Assembly (NCBI GenBank): GCA_964437725.1
Contig: CAYTIB010000007.1
Coordinates: 1-64,000, forward strand
DNA length: 64,000 bases
Direction: 5' to 3'
DNA from: CAYTIB01 sp964437725
Lineage (GTDB): Bacteria; UBA8248; JACPRG01; G963555815
Under the pieces are notes generated by a model, which ran no database searches, was not told the origin of the DNA, and saw nothing but the letters and a program-made list of their open reading frames with translations. The position numbers and the translations under genes were made by a program. Positions 18,461-26,443 of this stretch are shown here, piece after piece (the stretch's first letter is position 1; each line of letters begins with the position of its first letter).

Positions 18461-19324
18461 ATGGTTCCCGCAATTCTTGGGTTGACGGTGGGTCTTTGCT
18501 ATGCCCTGTCTCATTTCATGGTTAGACTTGGCCTACCTAAATCCAATCCAGATTCCGCGGTTGCCGTATCCATTGTAATAAACGCTATCTTCCTTTGGGC
18601 GTTGGCTATTACATTTTCTCCCACTATCCGACCGATTTTTTCCTGGACTGCTTGGCCTTTTATGCTGTCCGGTCTTTTTGCCCCATTTTTTGCACGTATG
18701 CTTCTCTATCGTGGTGTTGATCGAATAGGACTTGCCCGATCCGGTGCCCTCTTGGGAGCTGCACCATTATTTGCAGTGTTGTTAGCCGTATCTATTTTCA
18801 AAGAACGTCCCTCGGTGATAAATGTGACAGGGACGCTCGCTATTGTTATCGGAGTATTTATTTTAAATTTTTCCCAAGCCACGAAAGGCAAGTGGAAATG
18901 GTGGGTATCCTTTTTTCCCCTTGGCGCTGCATTATGTTTCGGCCTTCGTGACTTTCTGACCAAAATGGGTTTAGAAAATCTTTCTATTCCCTTGGCTGGT
19001 GCTGCTGTAACAGCTACAACATCACTGCTAGTTTTCCTCTGTTCCTTTGCAATATCGAAAAAACGAAGACTGCTGACATTACCCAAAAGAAGCTTTTTGT
19101 TATTCCTGAGTTCTGGAATATTCCTTATGTTTTCATATGTCTGTTCCTTTTTTGCTTTACAGTCAGGGTTAGTCAGTCAAGTGTCTCCCCTAATGAGTGT
19201 GAGTCCACTTTTTTCGGTAATTTTGAGTTATCTCTTTCTTCAGTCAGAGGAGAAAGTGAATCGGAGAGTTGTCTACGGAGCCCTACTGATTGTGGCAGGA
19301 ACAACAGGTGTCACACTAGGATGA
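18461..19324 (+). CDS. EamA/DMT-family transporter
   Basis: 287 aa with about ten hydrophobic segments arranged as two EamA repeats. The first repeat ends around GTLAIVIGVFIL (near 140) and the second at YGALLIVAGTTGVTLG. The helix with SPLMSVSPLFSVILSYLFLQ is a typical EamA pore helix. The family exports or exchanges amino acids, sugars or related metabolites. A second member lies at 21314. Substrate unknown. Confidence 0.88.
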   Translation: MVPAILGLTVGLCYALSHFMVRLGLPKSNPDSAVAVSIVINAIFLWALAITFSPTIRPIFSWTAWPFMLSGLFAPFFARMLLYRGVDRIGLARSGALLGAAPLFAVLLAVSIFKERPSVINVTGTLAIVIGVFILNFSQATKGKWKWWVSFFPLGAALCFGLRDFLTKMGLENLSIPLAGAAVTATTSLLVFLCSFAISKKRRLLTLPKRSFLLFLSSGIFLMFSYVCSFFALQSGLVSQVSPLMSVSPLFSVILSYLFLQSEEKVNRRVVYGALLIVAGTTGVTLG

Positions 19325-19422
19325 TTCGGATAACACTTTTTGGCATATAATGGCGTGAGAAATCGAGGAAGTCGATTAGAGGATCAAACCTGTTACCAAA
19401 CCTCTAGGAATTGGGCAAAAAG
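19325..19422 (+). promoter_or_regulatory. Possible promoter with inverted repeat before the amidohydrolase
   Basis: A perfect TATAAT lies at 19346-19351; the -35 side is weak. Ten bases further is an inverted repeat AATCGA-GGAAG-TCGATT (19361-19377), placed where an operator could overlap the transcription start. Suggestive only. Confidence 0.35.
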
Positions 19423-20655
19423 ATGAACGATGGCAAGAAAGAAATCCCCCCTCCTCCGAAAGGGCTGTTTGATGTTTATACAGACACAAGGGAGATTCTT
19501 GCGCATGCGAAGCGTCAAGCCGAGGAACGCAACTACAACGAATTCCCCATCATCGATGTAGACTCTCATGTGATTGAGGCCGCGCACTGGCATGAGGTTG
19601 TCCCGTTCATTGAAGACCCTGTACTTCGCGACAACGCACTGGATTTTCTAAAAAACAAGGCCGGAGCACCGCCCTATGGGCTCAACGTTAGCCCTGGGAT
19701 GCTCTACCAGGATGTTGGAGGTCGTGTCATCCAAGACCTAGATCGACGAGAGACCATAGACAGATCGGAAGGGCACCGAGACGTCGCTCTCATCCGACGA
19801 GCAATGGACAGTATCGGTATAGACTACATGGTGGTATTTCCAACAATGCTTTTGCACATGGGCATGCATCCACAATTTGACATGGAAACTGTCTTGTCAC
19901 GTGCTTTCAATCGTTGGATGGTAGAAACCATCCTGAAAGCAGAACCACGAATCAAAACAATGCTATACCTTCCTTTCAGTAACCCAGAAGCCTCCCTCCA
20001 AATGGTCGAAGAGTTTGCGGATGAACCAGGCGTAATTGGTTTCATGATCCTTAGTGTGAGACAAAACCCCGTCCAGGCGAATGAGAACATGAAGCTTTAT
20101 GCCATTCTTCAAGAACGAAACCTCCCTCTGGCCTTTCATGGTGCCTACAATTGGCAAGACGACATCATGCGTCATTTTAATCGTTTTCTCGGTATGCACT
20201 CCGTAGGCTTTGTACTTTGGAATCTTGTTCACTTGGTCAATTGGGTTACCCACGGAATCCCCGAACGCTTTCCAAAATTGAAAGTTATTTGGATTGAAAG
20301 CGGCCTATCTTGGGTCCCTTTCATAATGCAACGCCTCGACAACGAATACATGTTGAGAAGCTCAGAGGCACCTGTTCTCAAACGCTTACCGGGCGAATAC
20401 ATCCGTGAAATGTATTTCAGCTCACAACCCCTAGAAAAAATGAACATGGAGGGATTGGAATTCACCTTCAAAACAATGAATGCCGAAACACAACTTCTTT
20501 ATGCCTCAGACTGGCCTCATCAAGATTTTGATTTACCAAGCACAATTTACGATTTACCATTTTTAAACGACAAGGCAAAGCGACAAATTCTAGGTGAAAA
20601 CGCCTTGAAACTTTTCAACCTAGATCGGCCGGGTGGGAAACAAACTATCTCCTAG
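19423..20655 (+). CDS. Amidohydrolase family 2 (ACMSD-like TIM barrel)
   Basis: 410 aa metal-dependent hydrolase or decarboxylase. IIDVDSHVIEAAHW near the N-terminus carries the modified HxH (D-S-H) of PF04909 proteins. FHGAYNW and HGIPERFPKLKVIWIESGLSWVPF follow, and the late YASDWPH gives the catalytic Asp. The family includes decarboxylases of aromatic and hydroxylated acids. The ATG at 19423 is preferred over TTG 19411 because AGGAA (19407) is far too close to the TTG. It is followed 69 bp later by a Rieske ferredoxin, which hints at an aromatic or heterocycle degradation route. Confidence 0.87.
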   Translation: MNDGKKEIPPPPKGLFDVYTDTREILAHAKRQAEERNYNEFPIIDVDSHVIEAAHWHEVVPFIEDPVLRDNALDFLKNKAGAPPYGLNVSPGMLYQDVGGRVIQDLDRRETIDRSEGHRDVALIRRAMDSIGIDYMVVFPTMLLHMGMHPQFDMETVLSRAFNRWMVETILKAEPRIKTMLYLPFSNPEASLQMVEEFADEPGVIGFMILSVRQNPVQANENMKLYAILQERNLPLAFHGAYNWQDDIMRHFNRFLGMHSVGFVLWNLVHLVNWVTHGIPERFPKLKVIWIESGLSWVPFIMQRLDNEYMLRSSEAPVLKRLPGEYIREMYFSSQPLEKMNMEGLEFTFKTMNAETQLLYASDWPHQDFDLPSTIYDLPFLNDKAKRQILGENALKLFNLDRPGGKQTIS

Positions 20656-20724
20656 GAATCTCCGTGTACACATACACCCTTCGCAAGCTCGAGCTATTCA
20701 TGAACATTCTCTAAGGAATTTCAA

Positions 20725-21090
20725 GTGGATGAAATATTTGTAGACTACGAATCAGAATTTAAAGAATGCGACCGTCGCGTAATCGACGTCAACGGCCTAG
20801 AGATTGGAGTGTTTCTTGTCAAAGGAAGTTTTTACGCATATGAAAGCGAGTGCGCTCACCAAGGGGGCCCTGTGTGTCAGGGAAGAATCTATAAACGTGT
20901 GGAAGAAAACCTAGCCCAGGATGGAACAAGTGCGGGCCTCAAATATTCAAAAGATCGACTCCACATCGTGTGTCCATGGCATGGCTACGAGTATGATCTT
21001 GAAACGGGAATATTCCCTACCAATCCCAAAGTCCGATTACGAAAGTTCAACGTATCTGTCCGCGATGGAAAAGTATTCGTTCTGGTGTAA
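20725..21090 (+). CDS. Rieske [2Fe-2S] ferredoxin-like protein
   Basis: 121 aa single-domain Rieske protein. Cluster ligands are Cys43-x-His45 (ECAHQGG) and Cys83-x2-His86 (CPWHGYEYD). The 37-residue space between the two boxes is longer than the usual 15-20 and is filled with a charged stretch. It could donate electrons to an oxygenase or act with the amidohydrolase upstream. The start is GTG, eight bases after AAGGAATT. No oxygenase is adjacent; the nearest is at 53947. Confidence 0.9.
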   Translation: MDEIFVDYESEFKECDRRVIDVNGLEIGVFLVKGSFYAYESECAHQGGPVCQGRIYKRVEENLAQDGTSAGLKYSKDRLHIVCPWHGYEYDLETGIFPTNPKVRLRKFNVSVRDGKVFVLV

Positions 21091-21313
21091 CCTTTGGCTT
21101 TTTCACTTAATTGCCAATCTTACATTCTTAATTTTTCTTTCTTTTGACACGTTTTATTGCAACATTAGCTCTCGGATGAGAAGGATCGCGGAAACTTTTG
21201 CCCGTAAATTTACATAACGCTTAGAAAACCATACAAGAAACCCATAACCCATAGGTCTTAATCATCAACTCAGTCTCAAAGGAGACAAACTACTGTCTCT
21301 GAATCCGATACTT

Positions 21314-22156
21314 TTGACTTTAATCTCTACGATTTTCTTTTCCTCGGGATTCATTTTTGCCCGACGTGGAAGCCGCTATTGTAGTGCCCAGTTGGGAACG
21401 GTCATCGCTACAGGCTTCCAACTAATAGTGCTAACCGTTTGGGCTTTTTCCATCACCCCGATAAACGCCTTTTGGGACGGAAGGTTACTCATCTTTTGCG
21501 TAATCGGGCTGTTCGTCCCCGGGCTATCCCGGCTCTTTCTGATTATTAGTACGGAAAGAGTGGGGGCGGCTCGCAGTTCCAGCATCCGGGCAACGGGACC
21601 CCTCATAGCAACCATCGCGGCAATTCTTTGGTTAAAAGAGATACCAACTTTCCTTAACTCTTTTGGGATCCTTATGATTGTTACGGGCGGATACGTTCTC
21701 TCCAAGCGATCTCAAAGTGAACCCCTTTGGCAAAAAAGTGATTTAATCTACCCCATAGCAGGAACGTTCTTAACCGCGATGCGGGACGTTGCGGTTCGTT
21801 TCGGGCTTTCCGAGTATTCCTACCCTATCGCCGGGGCCTGGGCCTCGACATTCGTCTCCTTCATCGTTGTCTTTCTGTATCGAATATGGAGGCATCGGGA
21901 AGGCGAGAGCACGCCTCCTTTGAAAGCCTGGCTCTACTATGGACTATTAGGAATTGCTGTCACTATTGGGTTTACTACGCTATTTTTCGCTCTGATATCC
22001 GGGCAAGTTGTGATTGTCTCACCGATCACCGCCACAAGTCCCCTTTTTACGCTCTTGTTAAGCGCCTTGTTTCTGAAAGACCTAGAGCGGATAACAGTTC
22101 GGATACTCATAGGAGCTTTTCTGATCTTTTCAGGAGTCATCTTGCTTACCCTCTGA
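21314..22156 (+). CDS. EamA/DMT-family transporter (start uncertain)
   Basis: 280 aa or slightly longer with two EamA repeats (about ten TM segments). Late motifs SPITATSPLFTLLLSALFLKD and GAFLIFSGVILLTL match the transporter at 18461, so the two are probably paralogues around the amidohydrolase/Rieske pair. The first ordinary start codon is TTG 21314. However, the only good ribosome-binding site, AAAGGAG (about 21278-21284), is correctly spaced for CTG 21293 in the same frame, which would add seven residues (L S L N P I L). Convergent with the molybdenum hydroxylase. Confidence 0.85.
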   Translation: MTLISTIFFSSGFIFARRGSRYCSAQLGTVIATGFQLIVLTVWAFSITPINAFWDGRLLIFCVIGLFVPGLSRLFLIISTERVGAARSSSIRATGPLIATIAAILWLKEIPTFLNSFGILMIVTGGYVLSKRSQSEPLWQKSDLIYPIAGTFLTAMRDVAVRFGLSEYSYPIAGAWASTFVSFIVVFLYRIWRHREGESTPPLKAWLYYGLLGIAVTIGFTTLFFALISGQVVIVSPITATSPLFTLLLSALFLKDLERITVRILIGAFLIFSGVILLTL

Positions 22157-22232
22157 AATTGCCATGCTTTCTAATCTAGGCTTTGCTACCTACACTTGAG
22201 GCTACCCCACACACAAACTCCCTTTCTATCGA

Positions 22233-24539
22233 TTAATTCATTTTCTTTCCAAGCGCGAGAAGAATTTTCTCCGGTGTGATGGGTAGATTTCGCACCCTTA
22301 CTCCAATGGCATTGTGAATGGCGTTTGCAATAGCGGCTGCCGGAGAATTCATAGTTGACTCTGATACACCTTTAACCTCCAAATCATCAATTCCCTCTGG
22401 CTCCAAAAATTCCACTTGGCTCTTTGGAACATCGAGGGCCGTCGGCACCTTGTATCCATCGAATTGTGCATTTGCCACAATCCCCGATGCCTTGTCTATA
22501 ACAAGATGTTCTGTTAAGGCAAAACCTATTCCCTGAGCAAATCCTCCCTCAACCTGGCCAGTAGCTCCGAGAGGATTTATAACCCGCCCAATATCATGCG
22601 CATCAACCATACCTAAGATTTCAACCATTCCAGTTTCTACATCAACTCCCACCTTCACGCACTGAACACCAAAGGCGGGAGGATTACCTGGTGGAGGAGA
22701 GGTGGCCATACCTAAAATAAATCTCATCTGATTGTAATGATAATGCTCAGCCACTTCCCGAAGGGTTATGAAGGTATCCGGAGATTTCAGTGAATAAACT
22801 CTTTCCTCCCTCACTCCTAAGTTTTCTGAGTCTTCACCCAATAAATGTCCGGCCACTTCGAGGATCTTCTCTCGCGCATCCATTGCAGCTAAACGCACAG
22901 AGTAGCCAGCAGCAAATGTGATTCGGCTAGCATGCGTAGGTGCATCAAAAGGAGCGGAGTCCGAGTCCGTTGGTATAACTAATACATTGTCAATCGACGT
23001 ACCCAAAACATCGGCCACTATTTGACTCAAAACCGTCGCCTGTCCACATCCCTGTTCTATTGCCGCAACATTAAGGTGAACACTTCCGTCTTCGTTGATT
23101 TTGACAATTGCTCCACAAAACTCTATCACCTTGTCAGGTAATTTTTTCCCTGTATGCACCCCTGTGTTTTTCATTCCGCAGAAAGCTAAACCCAACCCCA
23201 CTTTGTAATTGGAGGCATGAGAAGTTCGACTGGCATCATTATCCCAACCGATAAGCTCGCGGGCCCTCATACCGCACTCTCGCAAAGAACTCGACCGTAT
23301 AGGTAAATCGGTAAGAGGAGAAATCTCGCCTGCCCGATAGGCATTTTGAATACGGAATTCAAATGGATCAAAATCCATCTCGCATACAATTCGATCCATG
23401 TGGCACTCAACGGCATAGTTGGTTTGTACTGCTCCATACCCTCGCATTGCCCCTGACGGAAAATTATTCGTGTAGACCGAAAAACCTTCAAATAGATAGT
23501 GATCTGTCTTGTATGCACCTATAAAAACACTTCCACCAACCATAACTACAGAAGGACCATGATTAGCGGAGGCACCGATGTCCATCCAGGCCTTCATCTG
23601 TCTAGCGGTTAAAGATCCATCTTTCTTAACACCAGTCTTCACAAACATCCTTGAAGGATGTCGTGCCGTACGTGTAAATTCCTCCTGATGAGTGTTCTCT
23701 ATCCGAACAGGCCGTCCTAAGCGAAGGGCAGCAAAAGCACAAAGCGCCTCGTTGGAAATCATGTCGAGCCCTTTTCCGAACGCCCCCCCCAAAGAAGGCC
23801 GAATTACTCGGAACGTTGAAAGCGGTAATCCCAAGCTCTCTGACAATCGAGCACGAAGACCAAAAATGGATTGAGTGGTTGAAAGCACAGCCAAGCGATT
23901 TCCAACTTCGGGCCAACAGCATACAAGGTGCGGTTCGAGTGCTACCTGGTTCACACGCTGTGTTTCAAAAACATCTTCGAATACCTCGTCTGCTTGCGCG
24001 AAGCCTTTATCAACTTCACCCTTTTCAAGACTGATTGGCTCATCCGGTTTGCGCAATCCGAGGCTAATATTTCCACGAATCCCATTTCGAACTTCCGGAG
24101 CACCTTGCTGAAGAGCACTTTCCAGATCAAAAACCCCCGGACTCTCTTCCCACTCCGTTTCGATTCGCGACATGCCTTCAAAGGCCTGCTCCTCTGTATC
24201 CGCCACAACCATAGCTATGGGTTGCCCAATGTAGCGGGCAACATTATCCAGGATAACCTCGTCTTTCACTTGAAGATCGGCATGTGGATTTTGTTGATTA
24301 TAAATAGGGTTATATCGGTGTCCTGGAACATCCGCATGACCCACAACCAAATGAACGCCCGGAGTCTGCCGAGCATTTTCTAGATCAAGACGCAGAAGTT
24401 TTCCATAAGGAATGGGGCTTCTGTATATTTTCCCAACCAGTGAATTGGAATTATCAGTGTCACAAACGAAGGAGAGACGGCCCGTGGACTTATCAACTCC
24501 ATCAACACGAAGGACAGGTTGTCCGAGAGGAGAAACCAT
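22233..24539 (-). CDS. Molybdopterin-binding large subunit of a xanthine dehydrogenase-family hydroxylase
   Basis: 768 aa, the full length of XdhB/CoxL-type catalytic subunits. It opens with GQPVLRVDGVDKSTGR, contains RYIGQPIAMVVADTEEQA, PSLGGAFGKG, MRGYGAVQ and AAIEQGCGQA, and ends with the GVSES...AAAIANAIHNAIG block. The Glu in GVSE (near residue 727) corresponds to the base that activates the Mo-bound water. Substrates in this family are purines, aldehydes, CO or N-heterocycles. Unusually, no FAD subunit or small 2Fe-2S subunit is beside it; flanking genes are EamA and MsrA. Those partners must be elsewhere if the enzyme is active. Confidence 0.93.
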   Translation of the reverse strand: MVSPLGQPVLRVDGVDKSTGRLSFVCDTDNSNSLVGKIYRSPIPYGKLLRLDLENARQTPGVHLVVGHADVPGHRYNPIYNQQNPHADLQVKDEVILDNVARYIGQPIAMVVADTEEQAFEGMSRIETEWEESPGVFDLESALQQGAPEVRNGIRGNISLGLRKPDEPISLEKGEVDKGFAQADEVFEDVFETQRVNQVALEPHLVCCWPEVGNRLAVLSTTQSIFGLRARLSESLGLPLSTFRVIRPSLGGAFGKGLDMISNEALCAFAALRLGRPVRIENTHQEEFTRTARHPSRMFVKTGVKKDGSLTARQMKAWMDIGASANHGPSVVMVGGSVFIGAYKTDHYLFEGFSVYTNNFPSGAMRGYGAVQTNYAVECHMDRIVCEMDFDPFEFRIQNAYRAGEISPLTDLPIRSSSLRECGMRARELIGWDNDASRTSHASNYKVGLGLAFCGMKNTGVHTGKKLPDKVIEFCGAIVKINEDGSVHLNVAAIEQGCGQATVLSQIVADVLGTSIDNVLVIPTDSDSAPFDAPTHASRITFAAGYSVRLAAMDAREKILEVAGHLLGEDSENLGVREERVYSLKSPDTFITLREVAEHYHYNQMRFILGMATSPPPGNPPAFGVQCVKVGVDVETGMVEILGMVDAHDIGRVINPLGATGQVEGGFAQGIGFALTEHLVIDKASGIVANAQFDGYKVPTALDVPKSQVEFLEPEGIDDLEVKGVSESTMNSPAAAIANAIHNAIGVRVRNLPITPEKILLALGKKMN

Positions 24540-24736
24540 TACAAGCCTCCCTCTTTACATTTTGAAACGAGAGAAGCCAGATCGGCCTATGCCCACATTT
24601 TCCAAGATGAACGCCCACCTAGCCCCCGGTACAAGAGGTATCCCAATGGGATAAGGGCAAAATTTCAGAGATCAAAAAAGAAATCAATAATTACACACAA
24701 TTTACATTCCCTGAATCATCTCCAAATGCATTTCGA

Positions 24737-25207
24737 CTAATGGTAAGGGATAGCTATTCCCTGCTTCTCAAAATATTGCTGATGATACTCTTCGGCTCTG
24801 TAAAAAGTTGATACAGAAGTAATTTCTGTGACGATTGATCTTTCAAACCTCCCAGACTTATTTTGATGCTCCTCTGACACCTTGGCAGATTTCCTCTGCT
24901 CTGGGGAGTGGAAAAAAATTGCCGAACGATACTGCGTGCCGATATCAGGCCCTTGCCGGTTCAAGGTCGTTGGGTCGTGACTGGCCCAGAACACCTCTAA
25001 AAGGTCATCAAAAGATACGATATTGTTATCGAATTCTACCTGGACTACCTCAGCATGCCCCGTCGTACCCGAACACACATCCTGATAGGTCGGATTCTCG
25101 AGGGATCCGCCACAGTACCCCACTGCAGTCGATGCCACACCTTTAATCCCTTGAAACGCAGCTTCAACGCCCCAAAAACATCCGGCTCCGAATGTTGCCT
25201 TTTCCAT
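24737..25207 (-). CDS. msrA: Peptide methionine sulfoxide reductase MsrA
   Basis: 156 aa. The active-site motif GAGCFWGVEAAF at the N-terminus carries the catalytic Cys (encoded here as Cys, not Sec). GYCGG, the GHAEVVQVEFD strand and FWASHDPTTLNRQGPDIGTQYRS are conserved. It reduces methionine-S-sulfoxide in proteins. The ATG at 25207 follows an excellent GGAGGAAG, so the longer GTG start at 25252 was rejected. No MsrB is adjacent. Confidence 0.96.
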   Translation of the reverse strand: MEKATFGAGCFWGVEAAFQGIKGVASTAVGYCGGSLENPTYQDVCSGTTGHAEVVQVEFDNNIVSFDDLLEVFWASHDPTTLNRQGPDIGTQYRSAIFFHSPEQRKSAKVSEEHQNKSGRFERSIVTEITSVSTFYRAEEYHQQYFEKQGIAIPYH

Positions 25208-25383
25208 GTCTTCTTCCTCCCATCTGAAAACCTGAAAAAATCTTCGTTGCACTTCGAGAAACTACTTAGGTGGCAAGACAGCTATTGCTTCTATATCCAC
25301 ACTCAAATCTGCCGGGTCTGAGCAGCAACGCTACCATCACCTGCTGCCTTTCCATTTACATCCCAACCAACGGTTCCGGACAC

Positions 25384-25406
25384 AAAAAAAATTCGCCAAC
25401 GGGCGA
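25384..25406 (-). terminator. Intrinsic terminator downstream of the MBL hydrolase
   Basis: TCGCC (25393-25397) pairs with GGCGA (25402-25406) around a four-base loop. On the minus strand the stem is followed by ATTTTTTTT. It would end transcription coming from 26389 or the RidA genes upstream. Confidence 0.75.
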
Positions 25407-25504
25407 CTTAATGCCCAGGGAATAGGGTCCTATTGCCACTGGTGCCTTATTTGTTGAAATAACTTCTTTCCACACGACTCAACTACTCCCAAGCTCCCCC
25501 AATC

Positions 25505-25535
25505 CAACAAATCAACAAATCAACAAATCAACAAA
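25505..25535. repeat. Short tandem repeat (CAACAAAT, nearly four copies)
   Basis: Three perfect copies of the 8-mer CAACAAAT and a partial fourth, directly downstream of the MBL gene stop. A microsatellite-like tract in noncoding DNA with no apparent function. Confidence 0.9.
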
Positions 25536-25543
25536 CAAAACAT

Positions 25544-26389
25544 TTATTCCCCGTGTGTTTTCAGGAAACGATAAAGCATCTGGATACTTACCTTTTCAAC
25601 ATCATCATGGACATCTTTGTAATTTTCATCCAAAACACACAAATCTCTATACTTGACGGATTCCACTGCTTCACCCTCTGTCATTCCAGCTTTGATAGCA
25701 ACCTGGACTCTTGAGAGAACCTCCCGCGTTTGCTCTTCCATCTTGCCAAGCATATCTTTTTTACAACATGGACCATGACCCGGTACGATCCATTCAACAT
25801 CAAGCCCTTTTAGTCGGTCAAGTGAATCGAGACAGGCATGTGGATTAGCATCTTGCCACCAAATCAAGTGATCAACAAACAAATTGTCTGAGGCAAAAAG
25901 GACACCTCTTTCAGGAACAAAAACAGCTATTTCTCCGCTGGTGTGGCCCGGAGTAAAGAGAAGTTGGATCTCCAAGTCGTCAACATAAAGCGTCAAGTCA
26001 CCAGAAAAAGTAATCTCCGGCTTCCGCGGTTTGTAATCGCCAGCAATGGAAACCCCTTCCGGATCCTCCTGAGCAATCCAGGGTTCCACTCCTTCAATTC
26101 CAAATCCCCACAATGGAGATTTCTGGAAAAATTCATTTAGCGTCTCGTCATGAGCAATAATGGTCCCCCCGAAATGTGGATTACCCATAACATGATCCCA
26201 GTGGCGCTCTGTATTGATGATCCATAAAACCTCACCATGAACGGCCATGGCCTTTTTCCACATGTTCCAATCTGTTGGTTTTTGGGGTGTATCAATCATT
26301 ACCAGGCCATCGCTCGTGACGATAAATCCCGGGTTACAACCAAAAATATTCGTTTCCGCATATACTCCTTCAGCAACCCTTTCCATCAT
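25544..26389 (-). CDS. MBL-fold metallo-hydrolase with altered first zinc motif
   Basis: 281 aa metallo-beta-lactamase-fold hydrolase. The usual HxHxDH is E61-R-H63-W-D65-H66 (in NTERHWDHVMGN), so the first zinc ligand is Glu instead of His. Other ligands look normal: FTPGHTSGE, ASDNLF and VPGHGP. The C-terminal 60 residues are helical. Start at 26389 or the second Met at 26386. It lies 54 bp downstream of the three-domain RidA gene and may be cotranscribed. Reaction unknown; thioester, lactone or amide hydrolysis are typical of the fold. Confidence 0.88.
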   Translation of the reverse strand: MMERVAEGVYAETNIFGCNPGFIVTSDGLVMIDTPQKPTDWNMWKKAMAVHGEVLWIINTERHWDHVMGNPHFGGTIIAHDETLNEFFQKSPLWGFGIEGVEPWIAQEDPEGVSIAGDYKPRKPEITFSGDLTLYVDDLEIQLLFTPGHTSGEIAVFVPERGVLFASDNLFVDHLIWWQDANPHACLDSLDRLKGLDVEWIVPGHGPCCKKDMLGKMEEQTREVLSRVQVAIKAGMTEGEAVESVKYRDLCVLDENYKDVHDDVEKVSIQMLYRFLKTHGE

Positions 26390-26443
26390 TTCCCCTAGTT
26401 CAGTTAACAGACAAGTTTACTCTCCACAACGACATTCCATGAA

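Larger units (their letters stand above)
25208..25543. other. Intergenic region between msrA and the MBL gene
   Basis: No supported gene. It contains the terminator at 25384-25406 and the tandem repeat at 25505-25535 (listed separately); the rest shows nothing recognisable. Confidence 0.6.

Noticed and set aside
24737..25207. MsrA as a second selenoprotein
   Set aside because: The active-site codon encodes Cys (GCFWG), and the frame is uninterrupted.
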